NCBI GenBank assembly: GCA_023376005.1
Contig: CM042157.1
Coordinates: forward strand, 54,451,581 to 54,515,580
Origin: Doryteuthis pealeii
Lineage: Eukaryota > Mollusca > Cephalopoda > Myopsida > Loliginidae
Direction of reading: 5' to 3'
DNA length: 64,000 bases
How positions within the stretch are numbered: position 1 is the first letter of the stretch; each line of letters begins with the position of its first letter. The notes beneath the pieces are model-generated. The model was not told where the DNA came from and did no database searches. It worked only from the letters and a program-made list of their open reading frames with translations. A program made the position numbers and the translations under genes. This document shows positions 20,224-31,502 of the stretch, one piece after another.

Positions 20224-20368
20224 TATAAACCCTTCTGTGATGGCAGGATGTGGCACAAGTTCAGTTTCTTAAGTGAAGTCTAGCAGGGTTTAATTTTCTA
20301 GACTAGACTAGACTATTTTCCTAATCAAGGTTAAAGAGACCAGTCTGGCCTACTATTTGTTCAGATTG
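20224..20368 (-). mobile_element. SINE-B, 3' part
   Basis: On the minus strand: body (AGTAGGCCAGACTGGTCTC) and a degenerate tail. The tRNA-like head is absent. An extra TCTAGACTAGACTAGACTA expansion sits at about 20297-20316. Confidence 0.65.
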
Positions 20369-20541
20369 TTTTATCTTTGATAAACAATATTGTGACAAAG
20401 TCACTTAAAACTCATTTTTCATACACTTATTCTATTATTAAAAATAAATTGAAAAATAAAAAAAAACTGATGTATTTATTAACCGAGTAACTTCAGCTGA
20501 AATCAAACTATACACTTATCCTAAGCAGAAGTGCTTGGAAG

Positions 20542-20544
<3 letters not shown>

Positions 20545-20576
<32 letters not shown>

Positions 20577-20720
20577 GAACAATCACATAGGCGGGACAAT
20601 GTCAGAAGCCAAGATTCCATGGCCATGCTACACTAAATTAGATCTAAATGCTCTGTCCACAATATTGAGCACTTTTTATTTATAAATATAGCACCTATAT
20701 TATCAATATTAATATTACTA

Positions 20721-20752
<32 letters not shown>
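20545..20752. repeat. Two (TA)n microsatellites
   Basis: (TA)14 at 20545-20573 and (TA)14-15 at 20724-20752. Confidence 0.9.
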
Positions 20753-20754
<2 letters not shown>

Positions 20755-21795
20755 AGTTCAATTGCCTTTGATTTGAATGAAAAACCTTAAATTATGTTCT
20801 CTTTATATATACCATTTTCTATGAAATGATTTAAGTAGAGATAGCATAGTCTAATAGACTTTAGGTATTGATTAGGAGAATACATTCAATTCTACTTGTA
20901 CTTCAAGGGATATAATTTTTAGAGAAAAAGGTTAGGATTGAACCTCTGAACTTAAACTAGCAATATTGCTAAGTAATTCCTTAGATGATAGAGTATGAGT
21001 ATATCGAGGCTCTTATCAAGTGTTCCAAATGTATATTCCAATGAGTTTATGGGGAAGAGAGGAATCTGGTTGGGAAGGAGAAAATAAAAATATCAAGGGT
21101 GGAATCAAAAGGCTTGTCTGGATGAAGGGATCAAAGTTGGGTCAATTATACCCCTACCCCCCCTCTCATTGAGGCAATCTGATTGATCCATTTGCAGAGA
21201 TTCTAGTTTTAAAGTTGATCCACTGATTATTCTCTTTTCCTCCATCTTAACATATGCAGGAAGCAGTTCACTCAACAAGACTATTGGTTGGCTTTAATGT
21301 TAAATCAATTGCACTGTTTTATTTTGAGATTACGTCAGTATTATCATCATCATCATCATTATCAAAGTCGAGATCACAGAGTACAACATCTCTCTGGTTG
21401 GCCAGGGGTCTTAGGTCATTCAGTGCAAATGAACAGGAATTTCTGTTTGACAGAAATACACAAGCCATCTTGTCTTGATCATAATTCTAAATATGCTGAT
21501 TTGGTCAGGGATATTTTTTAAAATTTTTTTCTTCTTCTTCTTTCAGACTATTATATATGCAATTTGCATCATTTTAATGTCCTCATTGATTAAATACAAA
21601 TGTTATTTATTAAACACTTATTTCAATGTTAGCTTAGATATGGGAAATAGTGTCTCATGGTGATATTATTTCAATGGTTTAATTTGACTGAGATTGTATA
21701 ATAGGCAACAAATCATAAAGTATTTATATACTGAAAATTTTGGAAATGGAATGAATGCAGAATGATATACAATAAAAATTGTTTTGGTATCATTT
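20753..21795. other. Non-coding DNA, nothing recognised
   Basis: Contains a short CAT trinucleotide run (about 21341-21361) and a CTT run near 21529-21545. The overlapping frames at 21254-21521 do not resemble any family I know. Confidence 0.5.
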
Positions 21796-21800
21796 CACTG

Positions 21801-21822
21801 ATGTATGTATGTATGTGTGTGT

Positions 21823-21883
<61 letters not shown>
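21801..21883. repeat. (TATG)n/(TACA)n/(TA)n compound microsatellite
   Basis: ATGT tetranucleotides pass into ACAT tetranucleotides and then about 22 TA units. The whole is partly self-complementary. Confidence 0.9.
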
Positions 21884-21885
<2 letters not shown>

Positions 21886-22193
21886 CATGAGTTATTATAA
21901 GTTTATATTGAAATGTATTAACTCTTTAACAAATTGTGGTTCTGACTGTGATTATTTTAACCATATTGTTTCCAAACATAAATTATGGTGATCCAAATTG
22001 ATTTAAAAAATTGTCCATCTACTTTTGGCTCAGCATTTATATGGGATTATAAATGAATATATATATAATATTATATAATATAATAAATATATAAAGGTAT
22101 AACATATCTATTTATTTGATGACAAAGGAACAGTCACAACCGTTTGGTTTCATGCATGCATAAGTGCAAACAATCTTCAGGTGACATTGTTTC

Positions 22194-22198
<5 letters not shown>

Positions 22199-22238
<40 letters not shown>

Positions 22239-22260
22239 TATCAATAAATCTCTAATTTGA
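22199..22260 (+). repeat. (TA)17 with possible mariner TIR
   Basis: The (TA)n array ends at 22233 and is followed by GGGTATATCAATAAATCTCT, which resembles GGTGGATCAATAAATCTGT at 61997. The shared ATCAATAAATC suggests a mariner terminus placed in a TA array, but no second end was found. Confidence 0.4.
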
Positions 22261-22645
22261 AAGTTAGCTATTTTTTTGTTTGAAATTTTTACTTAATGTC
22301 CAATCTCTCTGATTAATGGAGAATCATTGAAAATGAAAGAGATTATGTTGAAAAATTTTTTTTGTAAAAGAAATGCTTTTTTACATTATAATACCATGTG
22401 GACTCATTGTTTTGCCTTTCAAATATTCAAAATGTAATCAGTTTGATAGGAAGATTATATTATTTAATTGGATTTGTCACATTATCCATATCAAATGTCT
22501 TCCAGAATTTGTATGGTTATAATATCTACCACACTGATTCTGAATGTGTTGCAATTTGGATATTTTGGGAAGTAATTCAGATTTTAGGTGAGAAGCTCAA
22601 AAAACATTATGTGGCTATGAACTGAGACATGTTATGATATATTGT
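22261..22645. other. Non-coding DNA, nothing recognised
   Basis: AT-rich. The 75-codon frame at 22398-22625 has no recognisable motif. Confidence 0.5.
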
Positions 22646-22649
22646 AAAT

Positions 22650-22737
22650 TTAAAGTTATGGCACCCAGTGAGAATCAAACTCATTAACAATGGCCTGCTA
22701 ATCCAGCTTGTTAACCATTACACCATGTGAGGTGTCC
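22650..22737 (-). mobile_element. SINE-E / tRNA-like head
   Basis: On the minus strand: CATGGTGTAATGGTTAACAA (box A) and GAGTTTGATTCTCAC (box B) spaced as in a tRNA. The acceptor arms do not pair, so this is a tRNA-derived repeat rather than a functional tRNA. A second copy lies at 59590-59737, and a box-B fragment at about 38923-38940. Confidence 0.55.
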
Positions 22738-23015
22738 AAAAATGTAGATACAAATCTAATTTTATGTTTAATTTTTAAAAGTCTTTTTTTTTTTTCAGTG
22801 AATGTCATTTCTAGACCTGAAAAGAGAAAACATTAAACATAGAAATTTGAGCTGACTCTACACATGTTGAAATTTGAGATTATTTGAATGAGCTCTGTGT
22901 AGACACTAGATGCCATCTCGAGAACTTACAAAGAGTTATTGCTAGATGACAGATGGTGAGAGACAAAGAGTTCCATGTTGTCAGCACACATTAATGATGA
23001 TGATGATAATGATAT
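22738..23015. other. Non-coding DNA with short repeated blocks
   Basis: The block TCTACACATGTTG...AAATTTGAGAT (about 22857-22882) recurs at about 40736-40764. A short ATG trinucleotide run is at 22994-23010. No gene seen. Confidence 0.45.
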
Positions 23016-23020
23016 ATATA

Positions 23021-23290
23021 TACAGTGTGTTTCAAGAAAATGTAAACAAAAAAGTAGGAGCTATGAGAGTTCCTTTATGATTCTAAAATTTCTCCCTGTT
23101 ACCTGTCAATTCATTATGGAAATCTTCTTCAGGTAATCTCCATAATATCAGTTCTGATTTTCTAATAAAGATATTAACATAGAAATATTATCACTTTTTT
23201 TAATCACCTGTGAGAGATTCCAAGAATGTGTTGACAAGGATGGTGAACATGTGGAAACTGTTTGAAATTATAAAGGTACTCACATCAAGG
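23021..23290 (+). pseudogene. Mariner C-terminal relic (M-e)
   Basis: It starts at a TIR-like TACAGTGTGTTTCAAG. After ~180 bp of non-coding remnant it encodes CERFQECVDKDGEHVETV and a stop (about 23213-23270), the typical end of a mariner transposase (RF..CV...G.HVE). A sister copy at 51590-51690 encodes CERFQEYAHWNGKQVVTV. Confidence 0.6.
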
Positions 23291-23317
23291 TGTCAACATT
23301 TTTGCCATCAACAATAA

Positions 23318-23390
23318 CCAATAGGGACGGATGGCAAGAGAGAGTCAAGGGAATCTGTGTATGCTTTGATGAGGATAATTTCCTTTTTTT
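23318..23390 (+). pseudogene. RTE-type LINE 3'-terminal scrap
   Basis: NRDGWQERVKGI followed by degenerate codons matches the extreme C-terminus of the RTE-like element represented at 25915-26305 (family pattern DR..WR.RV..I). Very short. Confidence 0.45.
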
Positions 23391-23829
23391 ATGTAAAAAA
23401 AAAAATCTCTATATTAGAGAATGTTGTTAGGAATGACATAAAAAATAGATATTTTTGGATAAAGGTAACATGAAAACTTTTCTCCATAGGATTTGACATA
23501 TTTGAAAGTCTTTGTAATTCTTAAAGACTTTTCAGTCATTGATTGTGATTGGTTGCTTATGATCATTCAGCTGAAATCTTGAAATGTGGTGTTGATTCTG
23601 ACCGGCCAGACACAGACTTTAAACAGACCACAGTTCTGTTTGATCTCCTTGCTTGAAAATATTATTGAGTTTGCACTTGTTTAATGTTTTGCCCTCTCTA
23701 TTCTCTAGTCTGTGTTTCACCTTCTCCAGCTAATGGCCAAGTTTATCTTGATGTTAGAGTTCAAGCACTTTTCCTTTTAATAGCATAGTGGTGAATGTGT
23801 CTTAACACTAATATTTCTTTAATAAGTCA

Positions 23830-24125
23830 GCACGGCTTAGAATATGTCAAATGTATCTTCTGCAAAGTAATAAAATAAGAGGGGAGGGGGGGGTCCTGGG
23901 TATGACACTAAATTGCATCTGATGGTTAAGATCTGGGGAATGTGGAGTAATCTTTCTTTGCTATTACTTCGAGGGCCCATCTATGGATCTAACCTGTTTT
24001 AAAAACTATTCATATTCAAAAGAAATACTTGATGCTCTATAACTAGATTGTTTGTATTAAGAATATTTACTTGAAGCTATAATTGTTTACTAAGCATTAT
24101 TATCATTCACTTGAAATCATCTACT
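23830..24125 (+). mobile_element. Family C, with satellite units
   Basis: Starts CACGGCTTAGAATATGTC and contains the TCCTGGGTATGACACTAAAT and GGCCCATCTATGG blocks, then three poor copies of the ~50-bp unit. The end segment is missing. A G-rich run (GGGGAGGGGGGGG) replaces the usual junction near 23881-23893. Confidence 0.65.
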
Positions 24126-24765
24126 ATGACCAAATTTGAATTTGAGAGAGAGTTTTTTCTGCTTTATTTACTGTAATTATTTTAGTATAAGATGCTCTAT
24201 TTTTCAGCCCAAAAGTTAGGGGTGTATATTATACATAAGAATTTTATGATTAACTTTTTTTCTGGCCTCACCATATTCGGGAGTGGATGACTGAAAGTAA
24301 ATTATATCTATAGTCCAAACTTATGTGTTTTATTTTATTACAGAGAAATATCCACTGGTCTGTGTGTTAATTTATAATTTTGTTTCTCCTAATGTAAACT
24401 TATATTCGTTACAAGCTTGTTGCATTTTGTGTGTTTGCTCTAAATATTGTGTAAATTTTGCATTTTAAAACATAATGTAAACTATATAAATTCTTATTAG
24501 TCAGTACAAACCAATAAAAAGTTGAACAAATGTTAAATTTCGGTTGAATTTAGCTGATACAAATTCTAGAAAGTCAGTGTGCATTATACATCAGAAGTTT
24601 TCTTTCCAGAATATTGTAGTCCAAAGTTATAAGTCTGTGTTATACACAAATAATTACACTACTCCAGTGGAGGCAAATAGAGAGAAAGAAAAATGATACT
24701 GAAAAGAAGAAAGAAAAACAAAAAAAGAATTAAGAAAGATGTCAGTTTTGTAAGCTAATCCTAAA
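24126..24765. other. AT-rich non-coding DNA
   Basis: No recognised feature. Short repeated phrases such as GTATATTATACATAAG and GTGCATTATACATCAGAAG at about 24222 and 24580 suggest an old inverted-end element but cannot be resolved. Confidence 0.45.
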
Positions 24766-24769
24766 CCTA

Positions 24770-25215
24770 GTAGCAGTCAGCATTGTCCAAAGCTCCAAGT
24801 TCTAATATCTGCATTGACAATGAGAATCATCAACTTTCATTGGACAGTTTCAAAGCTGCAAACGCTTGCACGGTCATTCTCTTGGAATGAGGTTGGTCAG
24901 ACATGGCTATGCATCATTTATGAGTTCCATTGGCACCAGCACCAACACACGGATATATCCAGCACCTGTAATGCGAGTTGTTCAAACAGTTGTAGCAAGA
25001 CTGCGGAATTGAAGGCTCTGATAAAACTTTTATGAGATTGCAAATTGCCAGTGTCAGTCAGAGACATACGTGTTTGTCGCCTCTTCTACTCTATTGCACC
25101 TCTTGCAGCACACAGTTTGAAAATATCTTTTTTCTTTCTTGTCCGATATGCTCATGGAATGAGGCAAGACTTGAATGTCTGATGAAATTTGGTTATTTAT
25201 TAATAAAGAAATGAG
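24770..25215. other. Unclassified higher-complexity island
   Basis: Codon-like complexity and GC content are higher than the neighbours. Two adjacent plus-strand frames (24814-25035 and 25032-25214) and broken minus-strand frames exist, and SWNE occurs in both plus frames (RSFSWNEVGQ and ICSWNEARL). I recognise no domain. It could be a decayed transposon or a lost exon. Confidence 0.3.
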
Positions 25216-25914
25216 AATGAATACTCATCTCGTGGGGGACTAATGTTTGCAATGGAATCAATGAAGTGAAAAAGAAAAGGACAATTTGGAAAATCAGATT
25301 GACATGTTCTAGTAGAGTCAAGGGTCATCAGAATGAAAATGATTTTATTACTAAAAACAAACATACATAGATATTGTGTAAGGATCTGATTTTCTTGTAG
25401 GCATATTTTATCAAAGATGATAGACAAAGATTTAGAGTTGATTTTTTATTTTTTTATTAACCTTTTCATGTTTGTGAATGAAATGATGCAACTGATGATG
25501 AGGCAGTTTAATAATTGTCTAAAATCAGATTGGTACATGTATTGTGACCTTGATGCATAAAAATCTAAAAGGACCCAGTAAAATCATATGAAAGCATCCC
25601 AAGGACACAACTAGAGATGCAATTTTTCCATTAAAAAATCCCAATACATTACACACAACCAACTCATAACAATTGCTTGTCCCTGTTGTTGTTGGTTTTG
25701 TTTTTTTTTATACCCCCCACCACCACCACCATTACAACATAATGACAACTGGCCGCTTTCTTTAACTGAACAATTTAACTTTGTAAGAAGGGTGATGAGA
25801 TATACATTTCAGTATTTTCTTAGAACTAAATTACACAATATAGGGTAAAAAGTAGGGGTTAGATGCCATTATCCTAGGTAGGCTATTTTTTAGTCATATT
25901 AAATACCAAGTCAT
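25216..25914. other. Non-coding DNA, nothing recognised
   Basis: Includes a CCCCCACCACCACCACC run near 25713-25732. No gene or repeat family seen. Confidence 0.5.
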
Positions 25915-26305
25915 AGCCATATCAGTGCTGCTGTACAATTTGGATTCTAACAAAGCGCTCAGAGAAAAAGCTTGATGGGAACTACACAAGGATGCAGTGT
26001 GTTGTCTTGAACAAATCTTGGAAGCAGCACCCCAGAAAAAAGGAGATGTACAGCCACTTACCCCTATCACATAAACCATCCAAGTAAGATGAACAAGACA
26101 TGCTGGACAAGCAAGGAAAAACTCATATGTAACGTTCTCCTGTGGACACTTGGACTCACCAGTGTAGGCCAACCAACAAAACCCTACATCAATCAGCTCT
26201 GTGCATATTCTAGATACTGTGCAGAGGACCTCCTAGGGGCAATAACTATGGTTGGAAAGCGTGAGTCATGGATATCCTTGTTGCCAGCATAACCTGATGA
26301 TGATG
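25915..26305 (+). pseudogene. RTE-type LINE C-terminus relic
   Basis: Translating across frames gives the conserved end of an RTE-like reverse transcriptase ORF: a decayed LLY..DSNK, LNKSWKQHPRKKEMYSHLP (about 25998-26060), then NKTCWTSKEKLICNVLLWT and PYINQLCAYSRYCAEDLL in the frame opened at 26089. At least one frameshift (near 26080-26090) separates the two halves. The RT catalytic domain is absent, as expected for a 5'-truncated insertion. A GATGATGATG run follows the stop. Confidence 0.8.
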
Positions 26306-27950
26306 AATTTCTTGTTGAGATTAGAAAGGTTTGGGTTATCCAATATTAAATATACACTATATTTTCATAGATTTTTTTTCTTTCTTTTCGGTCAGATCTT
26401 GATTGCGTAGAAAAAAATAAACACTGCCATAAAACTTTATTTACTTACTTATATATATATATCTTGTAAACCCTTGGGTTTGTCCTTGTTATCATAATTC
26501 ATTATTTATATACATAGATTTATAATATAACTATTTATTTATTAATAGCCTGTTTCAATCCACAAATAATTTTAAGATTTAATGTTTTAACTTATCATCT
26601 TAATATGGTTGTTTGGTGAAAGTCTTAGCATAGGACTTGAATTTCTTTCCCCTTCCTAGAGATTTTTTGAATTGTATGGCTAGGAAGGGTGGTACCACAT
26701 AATAATCATCCTTATAAGAGAAGGAGAAGAGGAATATTTTAACCTAAGCAATAAAACACAAATATATGGAATATATTGGACTGAATGTAAAACTCATTGC
26801 TATCTGTGTAAAAAAAAATATATTTAATATGTATGTAATATGTATAAGTATTAGTATTGGGAAATTTGAACAAAATTTTCAACCATCTTTTTGTTTATCT
26901 TTTAGATTAAGAAAAAGGTTTCTCTATTGTGTATTCAGTTTCCAGTTTTCCAAAAAGATATTGCGGTAATACTTTTGCCCACACCTAATATATATAAGCC
27001 ATATATTAATATCCTCTGGCTATCTGGGTTTTTTCTTTCTTTTCTCTCTCCCTCTCTGTGTCTCAGTCAGAAACACAACTTAGATTAGTCAGCCATGCAG
27101 TATAAACTAAACTCACTACACTTGGTAAATGGTCTGATAGACAAGCTGGTATTTTTGCCAAATCTCTGCTCAGTCATGCCTACAGATCAGTTAAGTATAA
27201 AACCTAGTTTTGGAGAGGTGTCTTTGCAGGCAGCACTTCCTTGTTGCACTCAAAGGGGTTAGGTCAGCAAGTACACCATGATGTCTGCAGCAATATACAA
27301 AGTAAAGTGTACCCACACACAAATACACGGTTTAAAAAAACAAAAAAAAAAAAAACAAAGGTTCTCTGCTGGATTTTGTCTGCATGCAAAGATGAATTGG
27401 TTGCACTGTTTATTAACCATTATTCTCCATGTTTTTCTTGCCACTAAATCTTATATCTTTTGTATACATATTTATATCTATCTACCTGTCTTTTATTCTT
27501 ATCATATATCTTTGTCATCCATGAAAATCATTTTCAGGACAAAGAAATATATTGCATACAATAATCATCCATAAATAAAGCTCTGGTAATAGAAATTTTA
27601 AAAAATAGTTAAGACTCTTTGTAAATTGAGATATATGACATTTATATCTGAATATTGTCAAATTTGACATGTGTGCAGGGAAAAATTAAATGAATTGACC
27701 AAATTAAATTTTTTTTTTGTCTTTGAATAAAAACTATGAAAATAATTTTTGTACAATATGTAATGATTCTGTAAGTTGAATGAAACTTTTTCTTGGGTGT
27801 GTGCAACCAAATTCAGCGGATTTTTTAATGAAAAATCTTTTTAGAATTAAAGAAAACTAGTGAATATTTTGTTGAAAAAAATGTGTTTGATTTGTATGTT
27901 GGTAAAATCTGAAAGTTTTGTATAAATCCACTTATGTACACACCCACATG
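26306..27950. other. AT-rich non-coding DNA
   Basis: No gene recognised. Contains a CT-rich stretch at 27027-27067, an A-rich run at 27335-27358 that generates lysine strings on the plus strand, and small TA runs. Confidence 0.55.
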
Positions 27951-27954
27951 TAAG

Positions 27955-28016
27955 TATATATATATGTGTGTGTTGTATATGTATATATGTTGAATATATA
28001 TGTGTGTGTGTGTGTG
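27955..28016. repeat. TA/TG microsatellite at SINE tail
   Basis: TATATG and (TG)n units directly abut the tail of the minus-strand SINE-B that follows. Viewed from the SINE, the tail runs into (CA)n and then (TA)n. Confidence 0.8.
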
Positions 28017-28252
28017 TTTACCGCCCCCTACATATGAGTAGGATGTGACACAAGGTTAATTTCTTAAACCTGTTAAAGTTGTGAATTCAGTTTTCCTTCT
28101 ACTATTTACCCATAGTTAAGGGAATGTAGCTGGATTCATACCTTTCCCAAATGTATTAGTGAATGTGAAATGTAAACAGTCTCATCCAGGGTTTGAACTC
28201 ATCTTACGATGTCCATTTCCTACAATGGTAACCATCACACCATGCACTTCCT
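28017..28252 (-). mobile_element. SINE-B, full length
   Basis: On the minus strand: box A GCATGGTGTGATGGTTACCA (28225-28248), box B GTTCAAACCC (about 28188-28198), complete body and standard tail ending GGGGGCGGTAAA next to (CA)n. Confidence 0.8.
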
Positions 28253-28322
28253 TATATAGGTATGCATGTTGAGTATATATGTATGTATATCTGTATTGTA
28301 TGTGTGTGTGTATGAGTTTGTT

Positions 28323-28329
<7 letters not shown>

Positions 28330-28357
<28 letters not shown>

Positions 28358-28358
28358 G
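28330..28358. repeat. (TA)14 microsatellite
   Basis: Preceded by TGTG-type repeats at 28300-28329. Confidence 0.9.
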
Positions 28359-28464
28359 CTCATAAGGTAGATTTTTGTAAAAAACAACAACAAAAAACAA
28401 AGTGAATTTTTTTACATAAGTATTAAATCTGCATTGTTTGGAATGGAGCTATCACAAAATTTAC

Positions 28465-28865
28465 TTTGATCTCACAAAAATATTTGTTTTGTCATAAAAG
28501 GTAGCAAATAAAACAGAACGCCCCAGGCTTCAACAGAGGTCTGTCATTAAATTTTTAGTGGCTAAAAAGTGAGACCCATGTGAAATTTACAGAAGAATGT
28601 GTGATGTATACAGAGAAGCATGTTTTAGTCAAAAAAATGTTTACAAATGAGCTAAACATGGTTTCACCACCATTAACTTGAATTGAAAAGATTGTCCATG
28701 GAGTGGAAACACTGACTGCGGTAAAAGAAAAAACAGTTCCAGGGGAAGAGGTCTGGGACATGAAAGGACACATCACTATTGATTTCCTTGAAAAATCTAC
28801 AATCAGTGCTTCCTATTGCCAACTCCTTAGGCAAAATTCACTTTATTTATTAGATGACCCTTGTA
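28465..28865 (+). pseudogene. Mariner transposase relic (M-d)
   Basis: Decayed frames encode QRSVIKFLVAKK-DPCEIYRRM (HTH-proximal N-terminal region, about 28533-28595), CFSQKNVYK, then VWDMKGH-TIDF (about 28750-28790) containing the second catalytic Asp of the DD34D core, and SASYCQLLRQNSLYLLDDP. Stops and frame changes are present, and the middle and the third-Asp region are missing. A close relative with a larger internal deletion lies at 43545-43795. Confidence 0.8.
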
Positions 28866-29098
28866 TTTGTATGTATTTGCATTGTATATGTGGATATGTG
28901 TGTGTGTGTGTAATATCCAGATCATAGTTAAAAACAACTGGCTAGTTAGCACAAGTGTGCTGGTTGGCTAATTTTAGATAATTTTATATTTTAGGGATAT
29001 GATTTTGTAGTGGCTCTATTCCAGATATTTGAACATTGTACGAAAAAACAGTGGAAATTGTATTTATTTTAATTAGTTTAAAATTTTACATTGTAATT

Positions 29099-29101
<3 letters not shown>

Positions 29102-29155
<54 letters not shown>
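29102..29155. repeat. (TA)27 microsatellite
   Basis: Uninterrupted TA repeat of 54 bp. Confidence 0.95.
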
Positions 29156-29157
<2 letters not shown>

Positions 29158-29204
29158 AGAATAATTCAGTTATACTCTAGGTCAGTAGCCTTGATAGTAA
29201 GTAA

Positions 29205-29453
29205 AACAAAGTAGGTGGAATGGCCTATTGTCAGTATCAGCTGAACAGTGAGGGATTCTATTCCCTTTCCACTTGCACTAGACTAAGGAATTTGGTTTTG
29301 CTGAGCACTGCACCTACCATCAGCTCCTAGATGCTTTACCACATAGATGAGATTATTCAAGCTGTGCTACTCATGCGCTGAACTGGACCAATATTGAACC
29401 TAGAATTTTGCAATTCCTAGGCGCATGCTCTATCGACTGAGCTAAACCGTCCC
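29205..29453 (-). mobile_element. SINE-A, full length
   Basis: On the minus strand: box A TTAGCTCAGTCGATAGAGCA (29426-29445) and a box B reduced to GGTTCAATA (about 29391-29399), then the body ending at the GGCCATTC-like 3' end. Confidence 0.8.
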
Positions 29454-29459
29454 TGATAA

Positions 29460-30405
29460 AGACCATAACAGCACTCAATATTCACTGATCCATTTCTTGT
29501 AAAATAAAAACATATTAAAACACAAACTATAATATCTTCTCTAAGTTTTAGGCTAAGAAATGATTGTCAGCCATTATTTGTGGGTGTATTCACCAATGTA
29601 TACTAAAGATATGTTGTTTTTTTTTAAGTTTATCTTTCATAAGTTCATGGTTCAGATTTTATTATACCTTTTTTTTGTCCTAAGAAGAATCTATTTTCTT
29701 TTAAAATTCTTCATTCAGTGCATTTAGTTTATTGTATACATCATTCTGAAAATTTCATTGAGATCTACGCCAGTGATTTTTCAGGACAACAACAGACTCC
29801 TACAAGGATGTGCATTCATACTATACAATCTTTCTTCTGATACGTAAACAAAGTTTTCCTTACATATAAGTAACTGTTTTTCTTTTTATATTATTACTAA
29901 ATCCATGATTAGATTCCACCCCTATAGAAAAAGATCCCCATTATTTGGTAGCTGCCTTTGTTTTTGGTTTTTTTAAAAAGATATTTTCCTGCAAGTATTT
30001 TCTAACTATAAATAATCAAAATATTTCAGTTAATCCTCTCTACTAATCCATAAGTCTATTTTTTAAGGTTTTTATTTAATCCTTAAAGCCTATTGTTTTT
30101 TTTTTCTTGTTTTTTTTTTTAACTCATGATAAAGTAAACTTTTGTTAGAATTTTGAAAAAACAAAGAAAAAATGGAAGAAAAAGACTAGAAACCTTTAAA
30201 AAAACAAACCAATCTTCTAAAATAAAAGAGGAGGGTTGCCACCCAACATCGTGTCTCTCTTAATAAAAATGGTTGTTGGGATCAAAAATTGACTTTGCTG
30301 GGATAGTTTTGTCTGGTTCTTTTTTTCTTTTTTCTCTTTTAAACAGCAGAAAATGTGGGAGTAAACATTCACTCTTTTCTTGTACTTTTTTCTGACACAA
30401 ACATA
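29460..30405. other. AT-rich non-coding DNA
   Basis: No recognised feature beyond T and A runs. Confidence 0.55.
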
Positions 30406-30412
30406 ACTTTGC

Positions 30413-30446
30413 TCTGTTGGTGGGGCTTAGAATATGCTGACTGTTA
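30413..30446 (+). mobile_element. Family C, 5' scrap
   Basis: GCTCTGTTGGTGGGGCTTAG and AATATGCTGACTGT match the first ~35 bp of family C. It abuts the broken 3' side of the RTE LINE relic. Confidence 0.5.
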
Positions 30447-30712
30447 ACCAACACTGGTGTGTCCATGTAGAGGAGTCCACAGGAGAACATTGCTTATGAG
30501 TTTATCTTTGCTTCTCCAGCATGTGTTGCTCTTCTTACTTGTGAGATAGGAGGTAGGTGGCTGTTTTGTGGGGTGCTGCTTCCAGGATTTGTTCAGTTTT
30601 GTATAGTCTGCATCTAGCTTTTTCTTCAATTGTATCATTAAATTCCAAGTGGTGCAACCATATAGTAGTACTGAATGTTCATATATACAAGCAGGTAAAG
30701 CATCATTGTAAA
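30447..30712 (-). pseudogene. RTE-type LINE C-terminus relic
   Basis: The minus strand reads LLYGCTTWNL, KKKLDADYTKLNKSWKQHP, then CWRSKDKLISNVLLWTPLHG and HTSVG. This is the same conserved block order as in the 25915 copy (LLYGCTTW, KKLDG.YTRML, LNKSW.QHPTK, CWRSKDELI..VLLWTP.HG). Small deletions are present and no RT domain remains. Confidence 0.8.
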
Positions 30713-30791
30713 ACGTAACTCAATAGATGAAAGCTTTTATACATACTGAACAGCATTTTTTAATCATTCAAATTATCAATGTCATCAACTT

Positions 30792-30862
30792 TGCTCCACT
30801 TAAGAATTGACCTTATGTCACATCCTGCTCATTGCAGAGGGGTTGGGTAATTACATACACAA
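30792..30862 (+). mobile_element. SINE-B, tail fragment
   Basis: Only the tail is present: TTGACCTTATGTCACATCC then GGGGTTGGGTAATTACATAC. Confidence 0.7.
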
Positions 30863-30864
30863 AT

Positions 30865-31205
30865 TTCTTATTTTCATGATAGCATTTTCAAAATATGAAA
30901 TTAGAAGAAAAAGTTGTTCTACTTTGAACTTAACAGAATTATTTAGGCAACGTCTAAAAAATTCAATATAAATCTAATAACTATTCTAACACTTTGTTTC
31001 CTTACTTAGAAATAATAAAATTAACATTACAAAAACATGAATATTAATTAAACTATTATGGAATAATTATGATATCTAAATTCATCTTTAAATTCTTATC
31101 TGGCTCATTTGTTTTAAGGAAGCCATTGAAAATAAAAAGTTGATATGATTTTATTACACTTGTAAGATAAGACACAAAAGGTTGAAATTGAATAAACCAC
31201 GATGA
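30865..31205. other. AT-rich non-coding DNA
   Basis: Nothing recognised. Confidence 0.55.
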
Positions 31206-31210
31206 CAAGT

Positions 31211-31502
31211 ATGTATTTACCCAACCCCTCTACCATAAGCAGTATACAACTTGTCAATTTCTAAGTGGAGTACAACTGGCTTGGATTCAGTTTTCCTTCT
31301 CCTCGACTGGTTGTCATACAAGTTAAAGAGATCAGTCTGGCCTACTATTTACCCATAGCTGGAGGGAGAATAGTTGGACTCCTACCTTTCCTGAGAGTAT
31401 AAGTATTATGTGAAATGCAAACAGCTTCATCCAGGATTTGAACTCTATTCACTGTATTCATTTTCTATGATGATAAGCAATACATCATGAGCACCCTCCA
31501 TA
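31211..31502 (-). mobile_element. SINE-B, full length
   Basis: On the minus strand: head with GCTCATGATGTATTGCTTAT (box A, decayed) and GTTCAAATCCTGG (box B, about 31432-31444), a full body, and tail to GGGGTTGGGTAAATACATAC. It lies 0.35 kb from a tail fragment in the opposite orientation. Confidence 0.8.

Noticed and set aside
22650..22737. Possible tRNA gene on the minus strand
   Set aside because: A and B boxes are present but the acceptor stem does not pair and a second, diverged copy is nested in a repeat; it is a tRNA-derived SINE head.
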